Shown here: in pieces, positions 42,914-51,991 of the stretch
Numbering within the stretch: position 1 is the stretch's first letter
How the letters are laid out: each line of letters begins with the position of its first letter
Assembly (NCBI GenBank): GCA_947492925.1
Contig: CANLOQ010000008.1
Span: 1-64,000, forward strand
DNA length: 64,000 nucleotides
Source of the DNA: an uncultured Sulfitobacter sp.
GTDB lineage: Bacteria; Pseudomonadota; Alphaproteobacteria; Rhodobacterales; Rhodobacteraceae
Direction: 5' to 3'
The notes under the pieces: model-generated
The model's input: only the letters and a program-made list of their open reading frames with translations
Databases searched by the model: none
Told to the model about the DNA's origin: nothing
Made by a program: the position numbers and the translations under genes

Positions 42914-43172
42914 CGCGTGCCGCAGGTCGCGTGTCGCGTGCTGCGTTTCTGTTTTTATATTTTTGCGTATCGCATGGAGCGTATCGCGTGTCAATTTTCG
43001 CGAACAGCGTTTTGCAGGGCGCGTGCCGCGTCATCAGTATCGCGTTAAGCGTGTCGCGGGCTCTAGATCACGTGTCGCGTGCTGCGTGTAGCATTGCCGC
43101 GTGTTGCGTGTCGCGTGTGCAAGCTCGCGAAGCCGTTATCGCGTATCGCGTACACCGCTATCGCATGTCGCG
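42914..43172. repeat. GCGT-rich degenerate repeat array upstream of virC1
   Basis: In 259 bases, GCGT occurs 20 times on the plus strand, mostly inside TCGCGTG, TATCGCGT or TTGCGTG heptamer-like units at irregular 6-14 base spacing, always in the same orientation. A centromere-like or overdrive-like binding array is the likely meaning. RHH-type partners of ParA ATPases typically bind such short tandem repeats. It touches the start codon of virC1, so it may also autoregulate that operon. Confidence 0.7.
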
Positions 43173-43179
43173 TGTTGAA

Positions 43180-43460
43180 TGAATCGGCACGTAGATATGC
43201 CAAACTAGCGTGTCTGGAGGGGTGTTTTTGGATATGGCCGGGTCGGGATGGCACCAGATGGCGCGCGAGAGCCGCTGAGAGCCGCGACAAAGGACCTTCT
43301 CTGAGTTTTGTGAGGCCATGTAGCGGAAGAGGCTTTTCGACCCTGTGTGGGCCGCATTTTCTACTGGCCTCGAAGCCTCGTTCTCAGATGGCCTCTCTTG
43401 TAGCTTGGCAGCCTCGGTTTTGCAAACCTTGGCGAGAAACGGAATACATTCCTCATTCAT
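43180..43460. other. Candidate oriT region
   Basis: This non-coding stretch lies between the GCGT array and the mobC promoter, exactly where oriT is expected (between virC and virD1/D2-like genes). It contains GGATATGGCCGGGT at 43230-43243, which resembles the GGATAT...GGCGGGT core of Agrobacterium T-borders, preceded by a T-run, and a nearby GATATGCCAAAC (43190-43201) in partial inverted relation. The nick site is not established. Confidence 0.4.
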
Positions 43461-43462
43461 GA

Positions 43463-43498
43463 CAAAACCGCAGTATTGACACATTACCGCATTTTTGT
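43463..43498 (+). promoter_or_regulatory. Tandem transfer-promoter motif before mobC-relaxase
   Basis: CAAAACCGCAGTATT (43463-43477) and CATTACCGCATTTTTGT (43482-43498) are two copies of the motif, aligned at ACCGCA with a 19-base period (43467 and 43486), followed by TATTCTC. The pair lies ~50 bases before ATG 43549, like the pairs before the trbM-like gene and the virB operon. Confidence 0.55.
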
Positions 43499-43548
43499 AT
43501 TCTCTCGGTATGTATGAGGATGGCAGGAAATAGGGGTTCTTTGTTCGC

Positions 43549-44124
43549 ATGCCTAAAGGCCGCATTCTGACACCCGACGAACGTCTGGTGATTGTTCGCG
43601 AGGCGGCGAAAGGCGCTGATGTGAAAGGTCTTGCAGCGCGATTTGGGGTGACGCGCCGAACAATCCACTACACGATCAAGCGCGAAAAAGATCGACGCCG
43701 CGATACCGGAATCAGAACAGCGGCAGCGAGCGTCACAGTGACACCGGACGAGATGCAGGCGTTTGATCTGGCGATTTCGAAGCATGGGTTTGGCAGTCGA
43801 GCGGACGCATTGCGGGCGTTGATGCAGGCAACGAACGGTATTTTTGTCCCCGATGAACACTTGTCTGGCGAACTGGCGGGGTTCCGTGCTGCCCTCAATC
43901 GTGTTGGTAACAACGTCACTCAGATCGCTCGGCGAATGAACGAGGCTAAGAAACGCGGCATGCCCGCGCCATGGTCGGATCGGCAATACGAGGAGATTAG
44001 GGCGCTTGCTGGTTTGATCTTGGAGATGGGTGATCAAGCTGATCTGCTCATAAGGCGTCGAAAGGACGCCATGTCAGTGACGGTAAACGATGTGTTGAGG
44101 GAGTTTGCTCTTGGCACGCAATAG
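43549..44124 (+). CDS. MobC/VirD1-like relaxosome accessory protein
   Basis: A 191-residue protein. N-terminal helix-turn-helix (DVKGLAARFGVTRRTIHYTI, residues ~24-43); a middle ribbon-helix-helix-like part (VTVTPDEMQAFDLAISKHGF, then GSRADALRALM); and the MobC-type helix FRAALNRVGNNVTQIARRMN (residues ~108-127). Such proteins bind oriT and let the relaxase nick. The gene overlaps the relaxase start by 20 bases. The extra HTH ahead of the MobC core suggests self-regulation of the operon. Confidence 0.75.
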   Translation: MPKGRILTPDERLVIVREAAKGADVKGLAARFGVTRRTIHYTIKREKDRRRDTGIRTAAASVTVTPDEMQAFDLAISKHGFGSRADALRALMQATNGIFVPDEHLSGELAGFRAALNRVGNNVTQIARRMNEAKKRGMPAPWSDRQYEEIRALAGLILEMGDQADLLIRRRKDAMSVTVNDVLREFALGTQ

Positions 44125-46891
44125 CGCAGTCGAAGCCGTCACCGGCGAGATTTTCCGCGAAGGCTGGGACTGCGTTCGCGGGTCCATGCAGGGTCTAAAC
44201 AGTAAGAAACACGGGCAGCTTTATCGTGCTGCGAGAGGCCACCGTGCAGCGGTATTCAAGGCCATCAAGAACGGCGGCACACACACAAAGGGGCAGCTTA
44301 GCAATCAGCTTTCTTACATCACGCGCGACCATAAGTTGGCTCATTTCGTTGATAGTCGCGGGACCTTCGACGGGAAGACCAAGTTCGACGACAAAGACAT
44401 CAAGAAGATCACAGATCGGTTTGCAGAGCGTTGGGACAATGGGTTCCGCCCAAAGATGGGCAACACAACCCACATGCTCATGTCGTTCCCGAAAGGTGCG
44501 AAATCAGAGGACGTGAGAGACATCGCGTCAGATGTATGTGAGCGGTTTTTTGAGACCGATGAAGGCCATTTCGACTATGTGATTGCCGTCCACAAGGATC
44601 GGGATCATCCGCACGCTCATATCGTCTTGAACAGACGGTCCCAGGAAGGTGAGTTTTTCTATCTGGGTCGTGATCATCGGTTCAATTACGACGATTTCCG
44701 CCTCGCAATGGTGGAAGAGGCCGAAAAGTATGGCGTGAAGTTGGAAGCGACGCGCCGCGTTGATCGCGGTGTCGTTCACTATCCGCCTCGGACGCGAGAA
44801 ATCTACGCTGTCAAGCAGGACGCTGAAAACGGTGTGATGCGTGAACCCGAACAAAGAGAGCGGGTAGGGCGCGATCTTGCACGGACGCTGGCTGAGATAG
44901 CCAACACAAGACTTGTTTATCACTCACTCGCTGCGGAGGCCTCAGCCGACAGCCGAGAAGAAATTTCCGAGGCCCTTCTGAAAGCGGCAGAGCTTTTGGG
45001 CAAGGGAACAACCATTCAGCATGATGGAGACATTTACATGGGAGCCGCCGAGGACTTTGACGATCTGAAAGGGCAGTACGCCGAAACCGTAGAGGAAGTG
45101 CAGGCGCGCATCGCGCGGCTTCCTGAAGGTGAACGAGCGGCCAATGAAAGAAGACTGAATGACATCCAAGTCGGCCTTCGTCGGATGCAGCCCCTTGGTC
45201 TGCGATCTGTGACGCTTGAGCAAAAGCCTTCAGAGGGTGGGATTTACTCCGAGACGAACATTAACAGCGAGCTTGTTGGACGATTGCAGGACGGTAGCAC
45301 GCGCGCCCAGATTGATACCGCTTTGCGCGGGACCGGGATCAGCGCCGATACTGTCGTCAACCGGATTGAGACCGGCGCTCCAAATGCTGCGCTGGAGCGT
45401 CAATGGGTTGCCGACGATCTTGCAAAAGTTGCTGAGGCACAGGGTTTGAACCTTGAGCGCAAGGACGATCTTGAGGTTGCACGAGAACGCTTGAACCAAG
45501 TGCATGTCGAGTTGGGCACGGCGCTTGAGCGGGCCGAGGTGTTGCGCGATGACGGCGTGATCGAAGAAGCGCGCGAAGTCCGCTTCCACTTTGATCAGGA
45601 GCGTCTCGACGATACCACGCGGGCTGTGCGCCAGGAGTTGAGAGGGCAGGGGGTCAACGAGGCGCAGCTTGAGGCCCGTGCCGCCCAGATTGAAAACCGC
45701 GCGTTTGACCGGATTGAGGCAGAGCAGCGGGACTATCTCGCAACGAGACCCGAAATTCTGTCTGATCCCCAGGCCGTCTATCGCACGGATGAAGAGGGCA
45801 GGGGGCGGATCACAGATCAGGAGCTTGCGGATCGGATCGACCGCGAAATTGAGGTCATCCTTGACCGCGCGCCCGCCAATCAGAGCATTTCCGAGGCCGT
45901 CGCGTCCGACTTCAAGGAGCGTTACCCGGATATGCCGGATCACGTCGCCCGAGGCTTGGGTGACACCTATGAGACGAGCTTCCGCTTGAACAACGAGCAG
46001 GAGTTGCGAGAGGCCGAGCTTGAAGCGGCCGAGAATGCCACGGCACCCGAGGCTGCGCTTGAAGCGAACCGGCTGGACAGTGGTATCCGTCAGGCCGAGG
46101 CGGATGGTATTTCAGCGGCAGAGCGGCGCGAGCTGGTCGCAGAGATTGAGACCAACGTGCGAGAGGGTGCAAATGACGATGACCGGGCTTACACCGATGA
46201 TCGGTTTGAGCAACTGGTGAGAGAGCGCGATTTGCTGGATGCAAATGGCGGCAGCACTCAACAGCGTGTGGCATTGGCGACGGAGTTCACGCAACTTTCT
46301 CTCGCCCGTCAGAATGAAGAGCTTAGTTCCGAAGAAGCGCGGCGTGCAGATGCGATCTTGCGCGACACCGCCGATAAGTATGGCAGTCAGATGCGAGACG
46401 GCCTCCAACGTGACGATACGCGCGAATTCATGTCGATCCATGATGAAGGGTACTTCAGCCGAGACGAAAGGGCTGACGAGTTTGAGATAGAACGGCGCAG
46501 AGAATTTAGGTTTGCAATGCAGCCCTATCAATCTCAAGGGATCGACAATGCAGAAATCCGGCGCGTGGTGGAACACGAACGGTCAGAGGATGTGTCGCCG
46601 TCGCTGCCAACCGACGAACAGCGCCTCAGCTATCGTGAGCAGATCGAGCAGGAGCTTGACGACGCGCAGATCGAGCGGCTGCAGGACGGTGATAGCGATG
46701 CGTTGGAGAACCTGTCGGACGACCGCCTAGACCGGCTCTACGCAGCAAAAGCCTATCTCCAATCGGACGCGGCAACGTCGAATTCGGAAGCCTACAGAGA
46801 GGTCGTGCAGGAGATTGCCGATGAGCAATACGAGCTGCAAAAGGACCGCTTGGTCGACTCCGAGCGCGAAGGAGGGCCAGTCCATGGGTAA
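44105..46891 (+). CDS. virD2: VirD2-type (MOBP/MOBQ-like) relaxase
   Basis: A ~928-residue relaxase. The N-terminal ~250 residues carry the nickase fold: LSYITRDHKLAHFVDSRG (motif I region with candidate Tyr), HMLMSFPKG (motif II region) and VHKDRDHPHAHIVLNRR (HxH...N metal motif III). It would nick at oriT and stay covalently bound to the 5' end. The long C-terminal ~650 residues are Glu/Arg-rich, helical and probably a coiled-coil; most VirD2 proteins are only ~450 residues long. The start is TTG 44105 or TTG 44111 inside the mobC end. Its stop overlaps the virD4 start (ATGGGTAA). Confidence 0.88.
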   Translation: MLLARNSAVEAVTGEIFREGWDCVRGSMQGLNSKKHGQLYRAARGHRAAVFKAIKNGGTHTKGQLSNQLSYITRDHKLAHFVDSRGTFDGKTKFDDKDIKKITDRFAERWDNGFRPKMGNTTHMLMSFPKGAKSEDVRDIASDVCERFFETDEGHFDYVIAVHKDRDHPHAHIVLNRRSQEGEFFYLGRDHRFNYDDFRLAMVEEAEKYGVKLEATRRVDRGVVHYPPRTREIYAVKQDAENGVMREPEQRERVGRDLARTLAEIANTRLVYHSLAAEASADSREEISEALLKAAELLGKGTTIQHDGDIYMGAAEDFDDLKGQYAETVEEVQARIARLPEGERAANERRLNDIQVGLRRMQPLGLRSVTLEQKPSEGGIYSETNINSELVGRLQDGSTRAQIDTALRGTGISADTVVNRIETGAPNAALERQWVADDLAKVAEAQGLNLERKDDLEVARERLNQVHVELGTALERAEVLRDDGVIEEAREVRFHFDQERLDDTTRAVRQELRGQGVNEAQLEARAAQIENRAFDRIEAEQRDYLATRPEILSDPQAVYRTDEEGRGRITDQELADRIDREIEVILDRAPANQSISEAVASDFKERYPDMPDHVARGLGDTYETSFRLNNEQELREAELEAAENATAPEAALEANRLDSGIRQAEADGISAAERRELVAEIETNVREGANDDDRAYTDDRFEQLVRERDLLDANGGSTQQRVALATEFTQLSLARQNEELSSEEARRADAILRDTADKYGSQMRDGLQRDDTREFMSIHDEGYFSRDERADEFEIERRREFRFAMQPYQSQGIDNAEIRRVVEHERSEDVSPSLPTDEQRLSYREQIEQELDDAQIERLQDGDSDALENLSDDRLDRLYAAKAYLQSDAATSNSEAYREVVQEIADEQYELQKDRLVDSEREGGPVHG

Positions 46892-49169
46892 GGGTCGCAT
46901 CGCTTTCGGCGTTTTTCTCCTTACGCTGGTGGCCGTCGCCATCGGCTATGTCGTGTCTTCCGCTGTGCTGACCTTCAAAGACTTGGGCTTTCAGGCGGAT
47001 ATCGACTTTTTCTATCTCGCTGAAAACTACTTCTACCTGCGTGACTATCGGCCTAACGATTTCCGCCTAGTGAACCTGATTATGGCAGGTTTCGGTATCG
47101 CAGGTTTGTTGATGAGCATAGCGGTTTCAGGGTCGGCACTGACGAAATTCGGCCTGACACATTGGCAGAAAAGCGGCGAGCTATCGAAAAACGGCTTCTA
47201 CGGAAAGCCCGGCACAGGCTTTATCCTGGGCAAGATGACCAAGCCGAAGCGCAAGGGCAAATACCTTGTGGCGAAGACCTTTCCACACGCATTGATCGTC
47301 GCGCCGACAGGCCGAGGCAAGACCACAGGATTCGTGATCCCGAACCTTCTCACATGGGAAGGCTCCGCCGTCGTGTTGGACGTGAAGGGTGAAAACTTCG
47401 AGGCTACGGCGCGGCACCGGCGCAAGCAGGGCGACAAGATCTTCCGCTTTGCACCCACGGATTTTGAGGACCGCCGGACCCATCGTTACAATCCGCTGTT
47501 GGGCATTTCCGAGCTGACGGACCCGGCGCAGCAACAGATGGAGTTGCAGCTGCTCGCGTCGCTCTTCCTGCAGAATGAGAACGAGCGCGTTCAAGGCCTC
47601 TTGAAAGGTGGTATCGACCTGTTCGTTGCCGCCGGTCTGTTAGCGTTCCAGCGCAAGAAGCCGACGCTTGGCGAAATCTACCGCATCGCGGCATCAGGCG
47701 GGAACAAGCAGAAGGAATACATGACACGTGGTGTCGAGGTTCAGAACGAAGCTGCGAAGCTGATTTTCACGCGGCTGGCTTCGACGAACAACGACACGCT
47801 GACATCCTATGTGTCGCTCTTGATGACATCGGGTTTGGACCAGTGGCAAAACCCGGCCATAGACGCGGCGACACAGGTGTCCGACTTCGATTTTCGGAAC
47901 ATCCGCAGAGAGCCGTTTAGTGTTTATCTGATCGTGCAGCCGCTCATGGTCGAACCTATGGCCCCGCTGATCCGTTTGTTCTTTTCTGACCTACTTGCCT
48001 CGATGCAGGACAAAGAGCCAGGTCCGGACGAGCCGTGGCCAGTCATGATCATGCTGGACGAGTTCAACCGGCTTGGCAAAATGCCCATCGTGACCAAAAG
48101 CATCGAAACGCTGCGTGCCTATCGCGGGCACCTTGCCATCGTAACACAGACGATCCCTGCGCTTGATGAAATCTACGGTGAGAACACCCGGCGCGCTTTG
48201 CAGGGGAACGCCGGGGTGAAGCTCTATCTCACGCCGTCAGATGAAAAAACGGTCGAAGAATTGAGCAAGGCGGTCGGCAAGACCACCAAGAAGGTGGTCA
48301 CGCAGTCGCGCGCGATCGGCAAGATGCCCTTTGAGGGTCGCAGCCAGTCGGTGAGGACGGAGGAAGTTTCATTGCTTCCGGAGGACGAAGCCAGGCGCTT
48401 GCCGCTTGAGGAAATTGTTATGGTGATCGACGCTCAAATGCCGATCCGTGCGAAGCGCATTGAGTATTTCAACGATCCGTATTTCAAGGGCATCCATGGG
48501 GCGCAATCGGGGGATTTGCCATTTCCAGAGAACGAAGTTTCCACCAGCGTTTCTCAGAAGGATGAGAAGGGCAGGGCGGACGGGGAACCCGGCGGCGATA
48601 CATCGGCTAGTCTGTCTGAGAAAGCACGCGTACAAGAAGCGCCACCGCCGGCACCAGCACCAGCGCCGGCGTCGAAGCCAGTGCCGACACCTGAACGAGA
48701 AGTAGCTAAGGCACCGGTTGCTCCCGTAGATCGACCAGCTCCTAAGCGTGAGTCCATCAAGATGGCGGTTGCTACGGATCAAAGAACAACATTGCGCACA
48801 TCAAAACGTAAGAGGGCGAAGGGTGTTGTCGCCGTCGAGGCTGAACAACAGAGGCAGATCGAAATGGATTTGGCGACGCAAACGGAGTTGATCTTAGAAG
48901 CGCCTACCGATGCTGACGTTTCCGAGCTAGAAAGGGTTATGGGTGATCTTGAAGACTTGAAGAATAGCCTGCCCGAAGAGGCCGACAGCAAGGAGCAGCT
49001 TGATCCAGTGCCGCCCTTTGTCGATCAGCAAGAGAAGCAGTTTGCGCAAGATTTGAAGGATGGTCATGCTCTTGTCCAACGGGGCGAGGATGGCGAGTGG
49101 GAACGGGTCACGTCAGACGGCACCGAGAAACTTGGCTATCGTGATGAAGGTCGAGCGGTCAAGGCATGA
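46884..49169 (+). CDS. virD4: VirD4/TraG-type coupling protein
   Basis: A 761-residue type IV coupling protein: two N-terminal membrane segments (residues ~8-28 and ~70-95), Walker A APTGRGKTTGFVIPN near 140, VLDVKGENF, Walker B VMIMLDEFNRLGKMP near 389, and TQTIPALDEIYG. It links the relaxosome to the VirB channel. A C-terminal tail of ~200 residues is Pro/Ala-rich then acidic, probably a substrate-recognition extension. The start ATG 46884 overlaps the relaxase stop, with GGAGG ten bases upstream. The stop overlaps the zeta-like gene as ATGA. Confidence 0.95.
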   Translation: MGKGRIAFGVFLLTLVAVAIGYVVSSAVLTFKDLGFQADIDFFYLAENYFYLRDYRPNDFRLVNLIMAGFGIAGLLMSIAVSGSALTKFGLTHWQKSGELSKNGFYGKPGTGFILGKMTKPKRKGKYLVAKTFPHALIVAPTGRGKTTGFVIPNLLTWEGSAVVLDVKGENFEATARHRRKQGDKIFRFAPTDFEDRRTHRYNPLLGISELTDPAQQQMELQLLASLFLQNENERVQGLLKGGIDLFVAAGLLAFQRKKPTLGEIYRIAASGGNKQKEYMTRGVEVQNEAAKLIFTRLASTNNDTLTSYVSLLMTSGLDQWQNPAIDAATQVSDFDFRNIRREPFSVYLIVQPLMVEPMAPLIRLFFSDLLASMQDKEPGPDEPWPVMIMLDEFNRLGKMPIVTKSIETLRAYRGHLAIVTQTIPALDEIYGENTRRALQGNAGVKLYLTPSDEKTVEELSKAVGKTTKKVVTQSRAIGKMPFEGRSQSVRTEEVSLLPEDEARRLPLEEIVMVIDAQMPIRAKRIEYFNDPYFKGIHGAQSGDLPFPENEVSTSVSQKDEKGRADGEPGGDTSASLSEKARVQEAPPPAPAPAPASKPVPTPEREVAKAPVAPVDRPAPKRESIKMAVATDQRTTLRTSKRKRAKGVVAVEAEQQRQIEMDLATQTELILEAPTDADVSELERVMGDLEDLKNSLPEEADSKEQLDPVPPFVDQQEKQFAQDLKDGHALVQRGEDGEWERVTSDGTEKLGYRDEGRAVKA

Positions 49170-49909
49170 CCCAGGATCGCCCATCACTCTTCGTGATGGC
49201 GGGACCAAATGGATCAGGCAAAAGCACGCTTACGTCCTATGGTGTCGCCGGAAATCGTCCCGTTCTTGATCCAGATGCGGTTGCCGCGAGACTAAGCCCC
49301 GCCGACATCCGGGCGGGTGCAGTACAGGCCGCACGAGAGACAATTCGCCAGCAGCAGGAACTCTTGGATCGCCGCGAGAGCTTTGCTGTCGAAACTACAC
49401 TGTCAGGCAACCGCACTCTAAAGCTCATGGATGAGGCGAAGGCCCGAGGGTATGAGATCGAGCTGCACTATGTGCGTCTCGGAACGCCACAGGGCAGCAT
49501 TGACCGCGTTGCGGAGCGCGTCGCCCGAGGTGGTCATGACGTGCCGCAAGAGGACATTGTGAGGCGGTATGAGCGTTCGTTGGAGAATCTGCCGTCAGCC
49601 ATTGAGAAGGCCGACAAAACCACCCTGTACGACAATTCTGGCCGCAGGACGGAAATCGTTGGTCATCTGGACAAGGAAGCCTTCCGTTTCCGTGATCCAC
49701 CCGAATGGGCGGTTGATGCATCGGCCAAGGCTGCGCGGATGATGGAGGATAAGGCGGTGACTGTTGAGGATCGGGAAGCTGCGCAAATGAGGTCGGCCGA
49801 GGTGGCCGTTGCCGCAGGGCGCATGTCTGAGGAAGATCTTCGTGAGTTGCGTGAATTCAACGAGGAACGCGACACCGATACGGATGGCACTGGCGGTGTG
49901 CGAGAGTAG
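49166..49909 (+). CDS. Zeta-toxin-like kinase without a visible antitoxin
   Basis: A 247-residue P-loop protein: FVMAGPNGSGKSTL (Walker A, residues 9-22), DPDAVAARL, ESFAVETTLSG, LHYVRLGTPQGSIDRVAERV and RRYERSLENL. These are motifs of the zeta-toxin/UNAG-kinase family, which phosphorylate UDP-N-acetylglucosamine or related targets. The ATG overlaps the virD4 stop as ATGA. No epsilon-like antitoxin gene is next to it. Such kinases recur behind virD4 on alphaproteobacterial plasmids. It could be a toxin with a remote antitoxin, or a translocated or wall-modifying transfer factor. Confidence 0.8.
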   Translation: MTQDRPSLFVMAGPNGSGKSTLTSYGVAGNRPVLDPDAVAARLSPADIRAGAVQAARETIRQQQELLDRRESFAVETTLSGNRTLKLMDEAKARGYEIELHYVRLGTPQGSIDRVAERVARGGHDVPQEDIVRRYERSLENLPSAIEKADKTTLYDNSGRRTEIVGHLDKEAFRFRDPPEWAVDASAKAARMMEDKAVTVEDREAAQMRSAEVAVAAGRMSEEDLRELREFNEERDTDTDGTGGVRE

Positions 49910-49920
49910 TCTATGCTGCT

Positions 49921-50196
49921 TTAGTGCAGTGTATGCGGCGGATGATCGAAGAGTATGACGCTGAATCCATCCGGGTCAGAAGGCGGCACGACAAGTAGGA
50001 AGATTTCGTGTGATCCCTCTTTTTCGTAGAGACATCTGTACTTGCCTTTGTTGTCTCCATCGTCGGTGATTTCATCGTATCGGTAGGTGTAGGCAATTCC
50101 TTCGGTTTCCCACTCTGCAATCCCAGATTTTGTGACCAGCGCGAGTGGCTTTCCATCGAGCATGATGAGGTTTTGATCAACGACGATCTGTTCCAT
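49921..50196 (-). CDS. Hypothetical protein at the end of the virB operon
   Basis: A 91-residue acidic, beta-rich protein (VDQNLIMLDGKPLALVTKSG, IAEWETEGIAYTYRYDE, EIFLLVVPPSDPDGF). No signal peptide or known domain. It follows virB6 by 63 bases on the minus strand and converges with the zeta-like gene, 11 bases apart. It is probably the last gene of the T4SS operon. Confidence 0.55.
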   Translation of the reverse strand: MEQIVVDQNLIMLDGKPLALVTKSGIAEWETEGIAYTYRYDEITDDGDNKGKYRCLYEKEGSHEIFLLVVPPSDPDGFSVILFDHPPHTLH

Positions 50197-50259
50197 GAGT
50201 ATCCGCTTGATAAAGTGAAGACGGCCCGCGCTGCGGGCCGTCCATGGGTGGTGCTTAGG

Positions 50260-51357
50260 CTATTTGCCGATCCGCTTGTTGCGGTCCATTTGCGCTTGAT
50301 AGTTTGGAGCTTGCCCGGCATTTGGGTTTGGTGCCGGTTGAGTGTTCGCGGGCTGCGGTGTTTGAGCCTGCTGCCCGTAACCTGGGCGCGTTGGCATTGG
50401 CGAAATACCCATCATCGACCGGGCTCGGAGGGCAGCGTATTCGGCTCCACTCGCATTGCCCATGAGGTAACGGTTAACTGCCTGTTGAGAGCCAAATGCA
50501 GCGCGTCCGAAGGCGTAGGTGCCGCCGAGTCCGCCCGAGATTGCTGGCATCATGATATTGCCTGAAATCGCCCGCACGATGAATGGCGTAGCCAAGATGA
50601 AACCCTTTGCCATAAGGATCATCATGAAGAAGGGAACAATTGCGCCGATGTTAGGCGCACCACGCGGGTCGCCGAGTTCTCCGAGTAGCGATCCAGAGAC
50701 ACCTGTGATTGTCGAAAAGACCCCTGCGATGACAATCGGATACATGGCAAATGACACGACTGCGGTTAGCCATCGCGCAAAGTAGTCTTTTGTGACGTCG
50801 AACAAGGTGAGGAAGATCATGATGGGCGCTAACCCAAGGAGCAGAGCGATCATCAGGCGAGAAGCAACCATCAAAAACGCGGCGAGGCCACCGAGAATTG
50901 AAAGAAGCAGAACACCTAAGTTTGAAAGGATCGCGCCTGCCATCCAGTTGAGCTCTTCACCGGCTGCATTCAAATACAGCCCAAAATCCCCGATCATATC
51001 GTCAAATTCTTCGGCGTAGGTCCCCGAAGGACCAGGCGCACCACCGCCGACAGCAGCGATTAGCGATCCGGCGATGCTGTCGATGCCATTCAGAATGGCC
51101 GATGCCAGGGCGTTAAACTGTGTCCAGTTCTGTGCGAATATGCCTATGAGGATGATCTTTACACCGAGCCAGAACGCCGTTCGTCCATCCATTGAGCGAT
51201 ATTGGAAGACCATGTTGACGGCGACGAGTATGAGAACAAGCGTGGCGCCAAGAGTAGTGATAGTGCCTACGGTAGCAGCAACAGCGCCAAATTGGGTCTC
51301 AGCGGCATCGTCAAGAAAGCCCTGCGCTGTATCTACGATGTAAGAAACGACGCTCAT
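50260..51357 (-). CDS. virB6: T4SS inner-membrane protein VirB6
   Basis: A 365-residue polytopic protein with about six to seven membrane segments (e.g. TVGTITTLGATLVLILVAVN, LGVLLLSILGGLAAFLMVAS, LMIALLLGLAPIMIFLTLFD). The LGLAPIMIFLTLFDVTKDYFA region is a VirB6/TrbL hallmark. The C-terminal ~60 residues are a Pro/Gln/Asn-rich cytoplasmic tail. GGAGATAACG precedes ATG 51357. VirB6 forms part of the inner-membrane channel. Confidence 0.9.
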   Translation of the reverse strand: MSVVSYIVDTAQGFLDDAAETQFGAVAATVGTITTLGATLVLILVAVNMVFQYRSMDGRTAFWLGVKIILIGIFAQNWTQFNALASAILNGIDSIAGSLIAAVGGGAPGPSGTYAEEFDDMIGDFGLYLNAAGEELNWMAGAILSNLGVLLLSILGGLAAFLMVASRLMIALLLGLAPIMIFLTLFDVTKDYFARWLTAVVSFAMYPIVIAGVFSTITGVSGSLLGELGDPRGAPNIGAIVPFFMMILMAKGFILATPFIVRAISGNIMMPAISGGLGGTYAFGRAAFGSQQAVNRYLMGNASGAEYAALRARSMMGISPMPTRPGYGQQAQTPQPANTQPAPNPNAGQAPNYQAQMDRNKRIGK

Positions 51358-51371
51358 CGTTATCTCCCATT

Positions 51372-51773
51372 CTACCAGTGACCGATTGGTTCGCAGACGT
51401 CTCGTTGCGACTGTCGAAGATCGTTGGAACGGTCTTGAAACTCTCGCCGAGTGTCCATCGCGTCCCGTCTTTCAAGGTGGAGATAGTTGTCATTGAAGAC
51501 TTGAACGGCGATATCCCAACTTGGGTAAAGGGTGTCACACGAACAGTTCCCTGCCTGCTCAACTCGTTCATAGCTTTGAAATTCGTAGATAGCCTGAACC
51601 AACAACCGCTTGTAGTTTTCACGAACATGAATGTCTTGCAGCCATTGTGGTTCCTCTGGCCTATTTTCACAAAACTCAAACTCCCGATCCAACGTTGGTA
51701 CGAGCCCTTGAGCATATGCGCCTGAAGTTCCGAAAATAGCCGTTGCTAAGAGAATTGAGGTTACGATCTTCAT
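51372..51773 (-). CDS. Exported hypothetical T4SS-locus protein
   Basis: A 133-residue protein with a Sec signal peptide (MKIVTSILLATAIFGTSGAYAQ, cleavage after AYA) and three Cys in the mature part (FCENRP, CSCDTLY, VCEPIG), so it is probably periplasmic and disulphide-bonded. It overlaps the preceding gene as ATGA and precedes virB6 by 14 bases. It matches no VirB subunit that I recognise; the position suggests a T4SS accessory or entry-exclusion role. Confidence 0.65.
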   Translation of the reverse strand: MKIVTSILLATAIFGTSGAYAQGLVPTLDREFEFCENRPEEPQWLQDIHVRENYKRLLVQAIYEFQSYERVEQAGNCSCDTLYPSWDIAVQVFNDNYLHLERRDAMDTRREFQDRSNDLRQSQRDVCEPIGHW

Positions 51774-51991
51774 GCGCTTTTTTCCTTACTTTGGTTCATT
51801 TCCTCTTCTGAAAATTCGTACTGAAGCAGCACGGTGTAGATGCCTTGCATCCCCTGCATGTGCGTCATGGAAATGATCTTCCAACCATTCAGCGTGTATG
51901 AAGCAATGGTGTCTTCCATGTCCTGATGCTTAAACTTCTTGTCCTGCACAAACGTCAGGATTTTTGGCGCGTAGCTTTTCCCGTTGTTCAT
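51770..51991 (-). CDS. Small DUF4177-like protein
   Basis: A 73-residue protein (KILTFVQDKKFKHQDMEDTI, then ASYTLNGWKIISMTHMQG, YTVLLQYEF). The pattern 'two strands, helix with LN..GWK(I/L)IS, strands with VLLQ' resembles DUF4177-type small domains. It overlaps virB11 upstream and the exported-protein gene downstream, both by ATGA, so it is firmly in the operon. Role unknown. Confidence 0.6.
   Translation of the reverse strand: MNNGKSYAPKILTFVQDKKFKHQDMEDTIASYTLNGWKIISMTHMQGMQGIYTVLLQYEFSEEEMNQSKEKSA

Noticed and set aside
42903-43290. Protein-coding frames across the GCGT array (both strands)
   Set aside because: Their Arg/Cys/Val-rich sequence is produced by the repeats themselves and all three frames look alike; no ribosome-binding site supports them.
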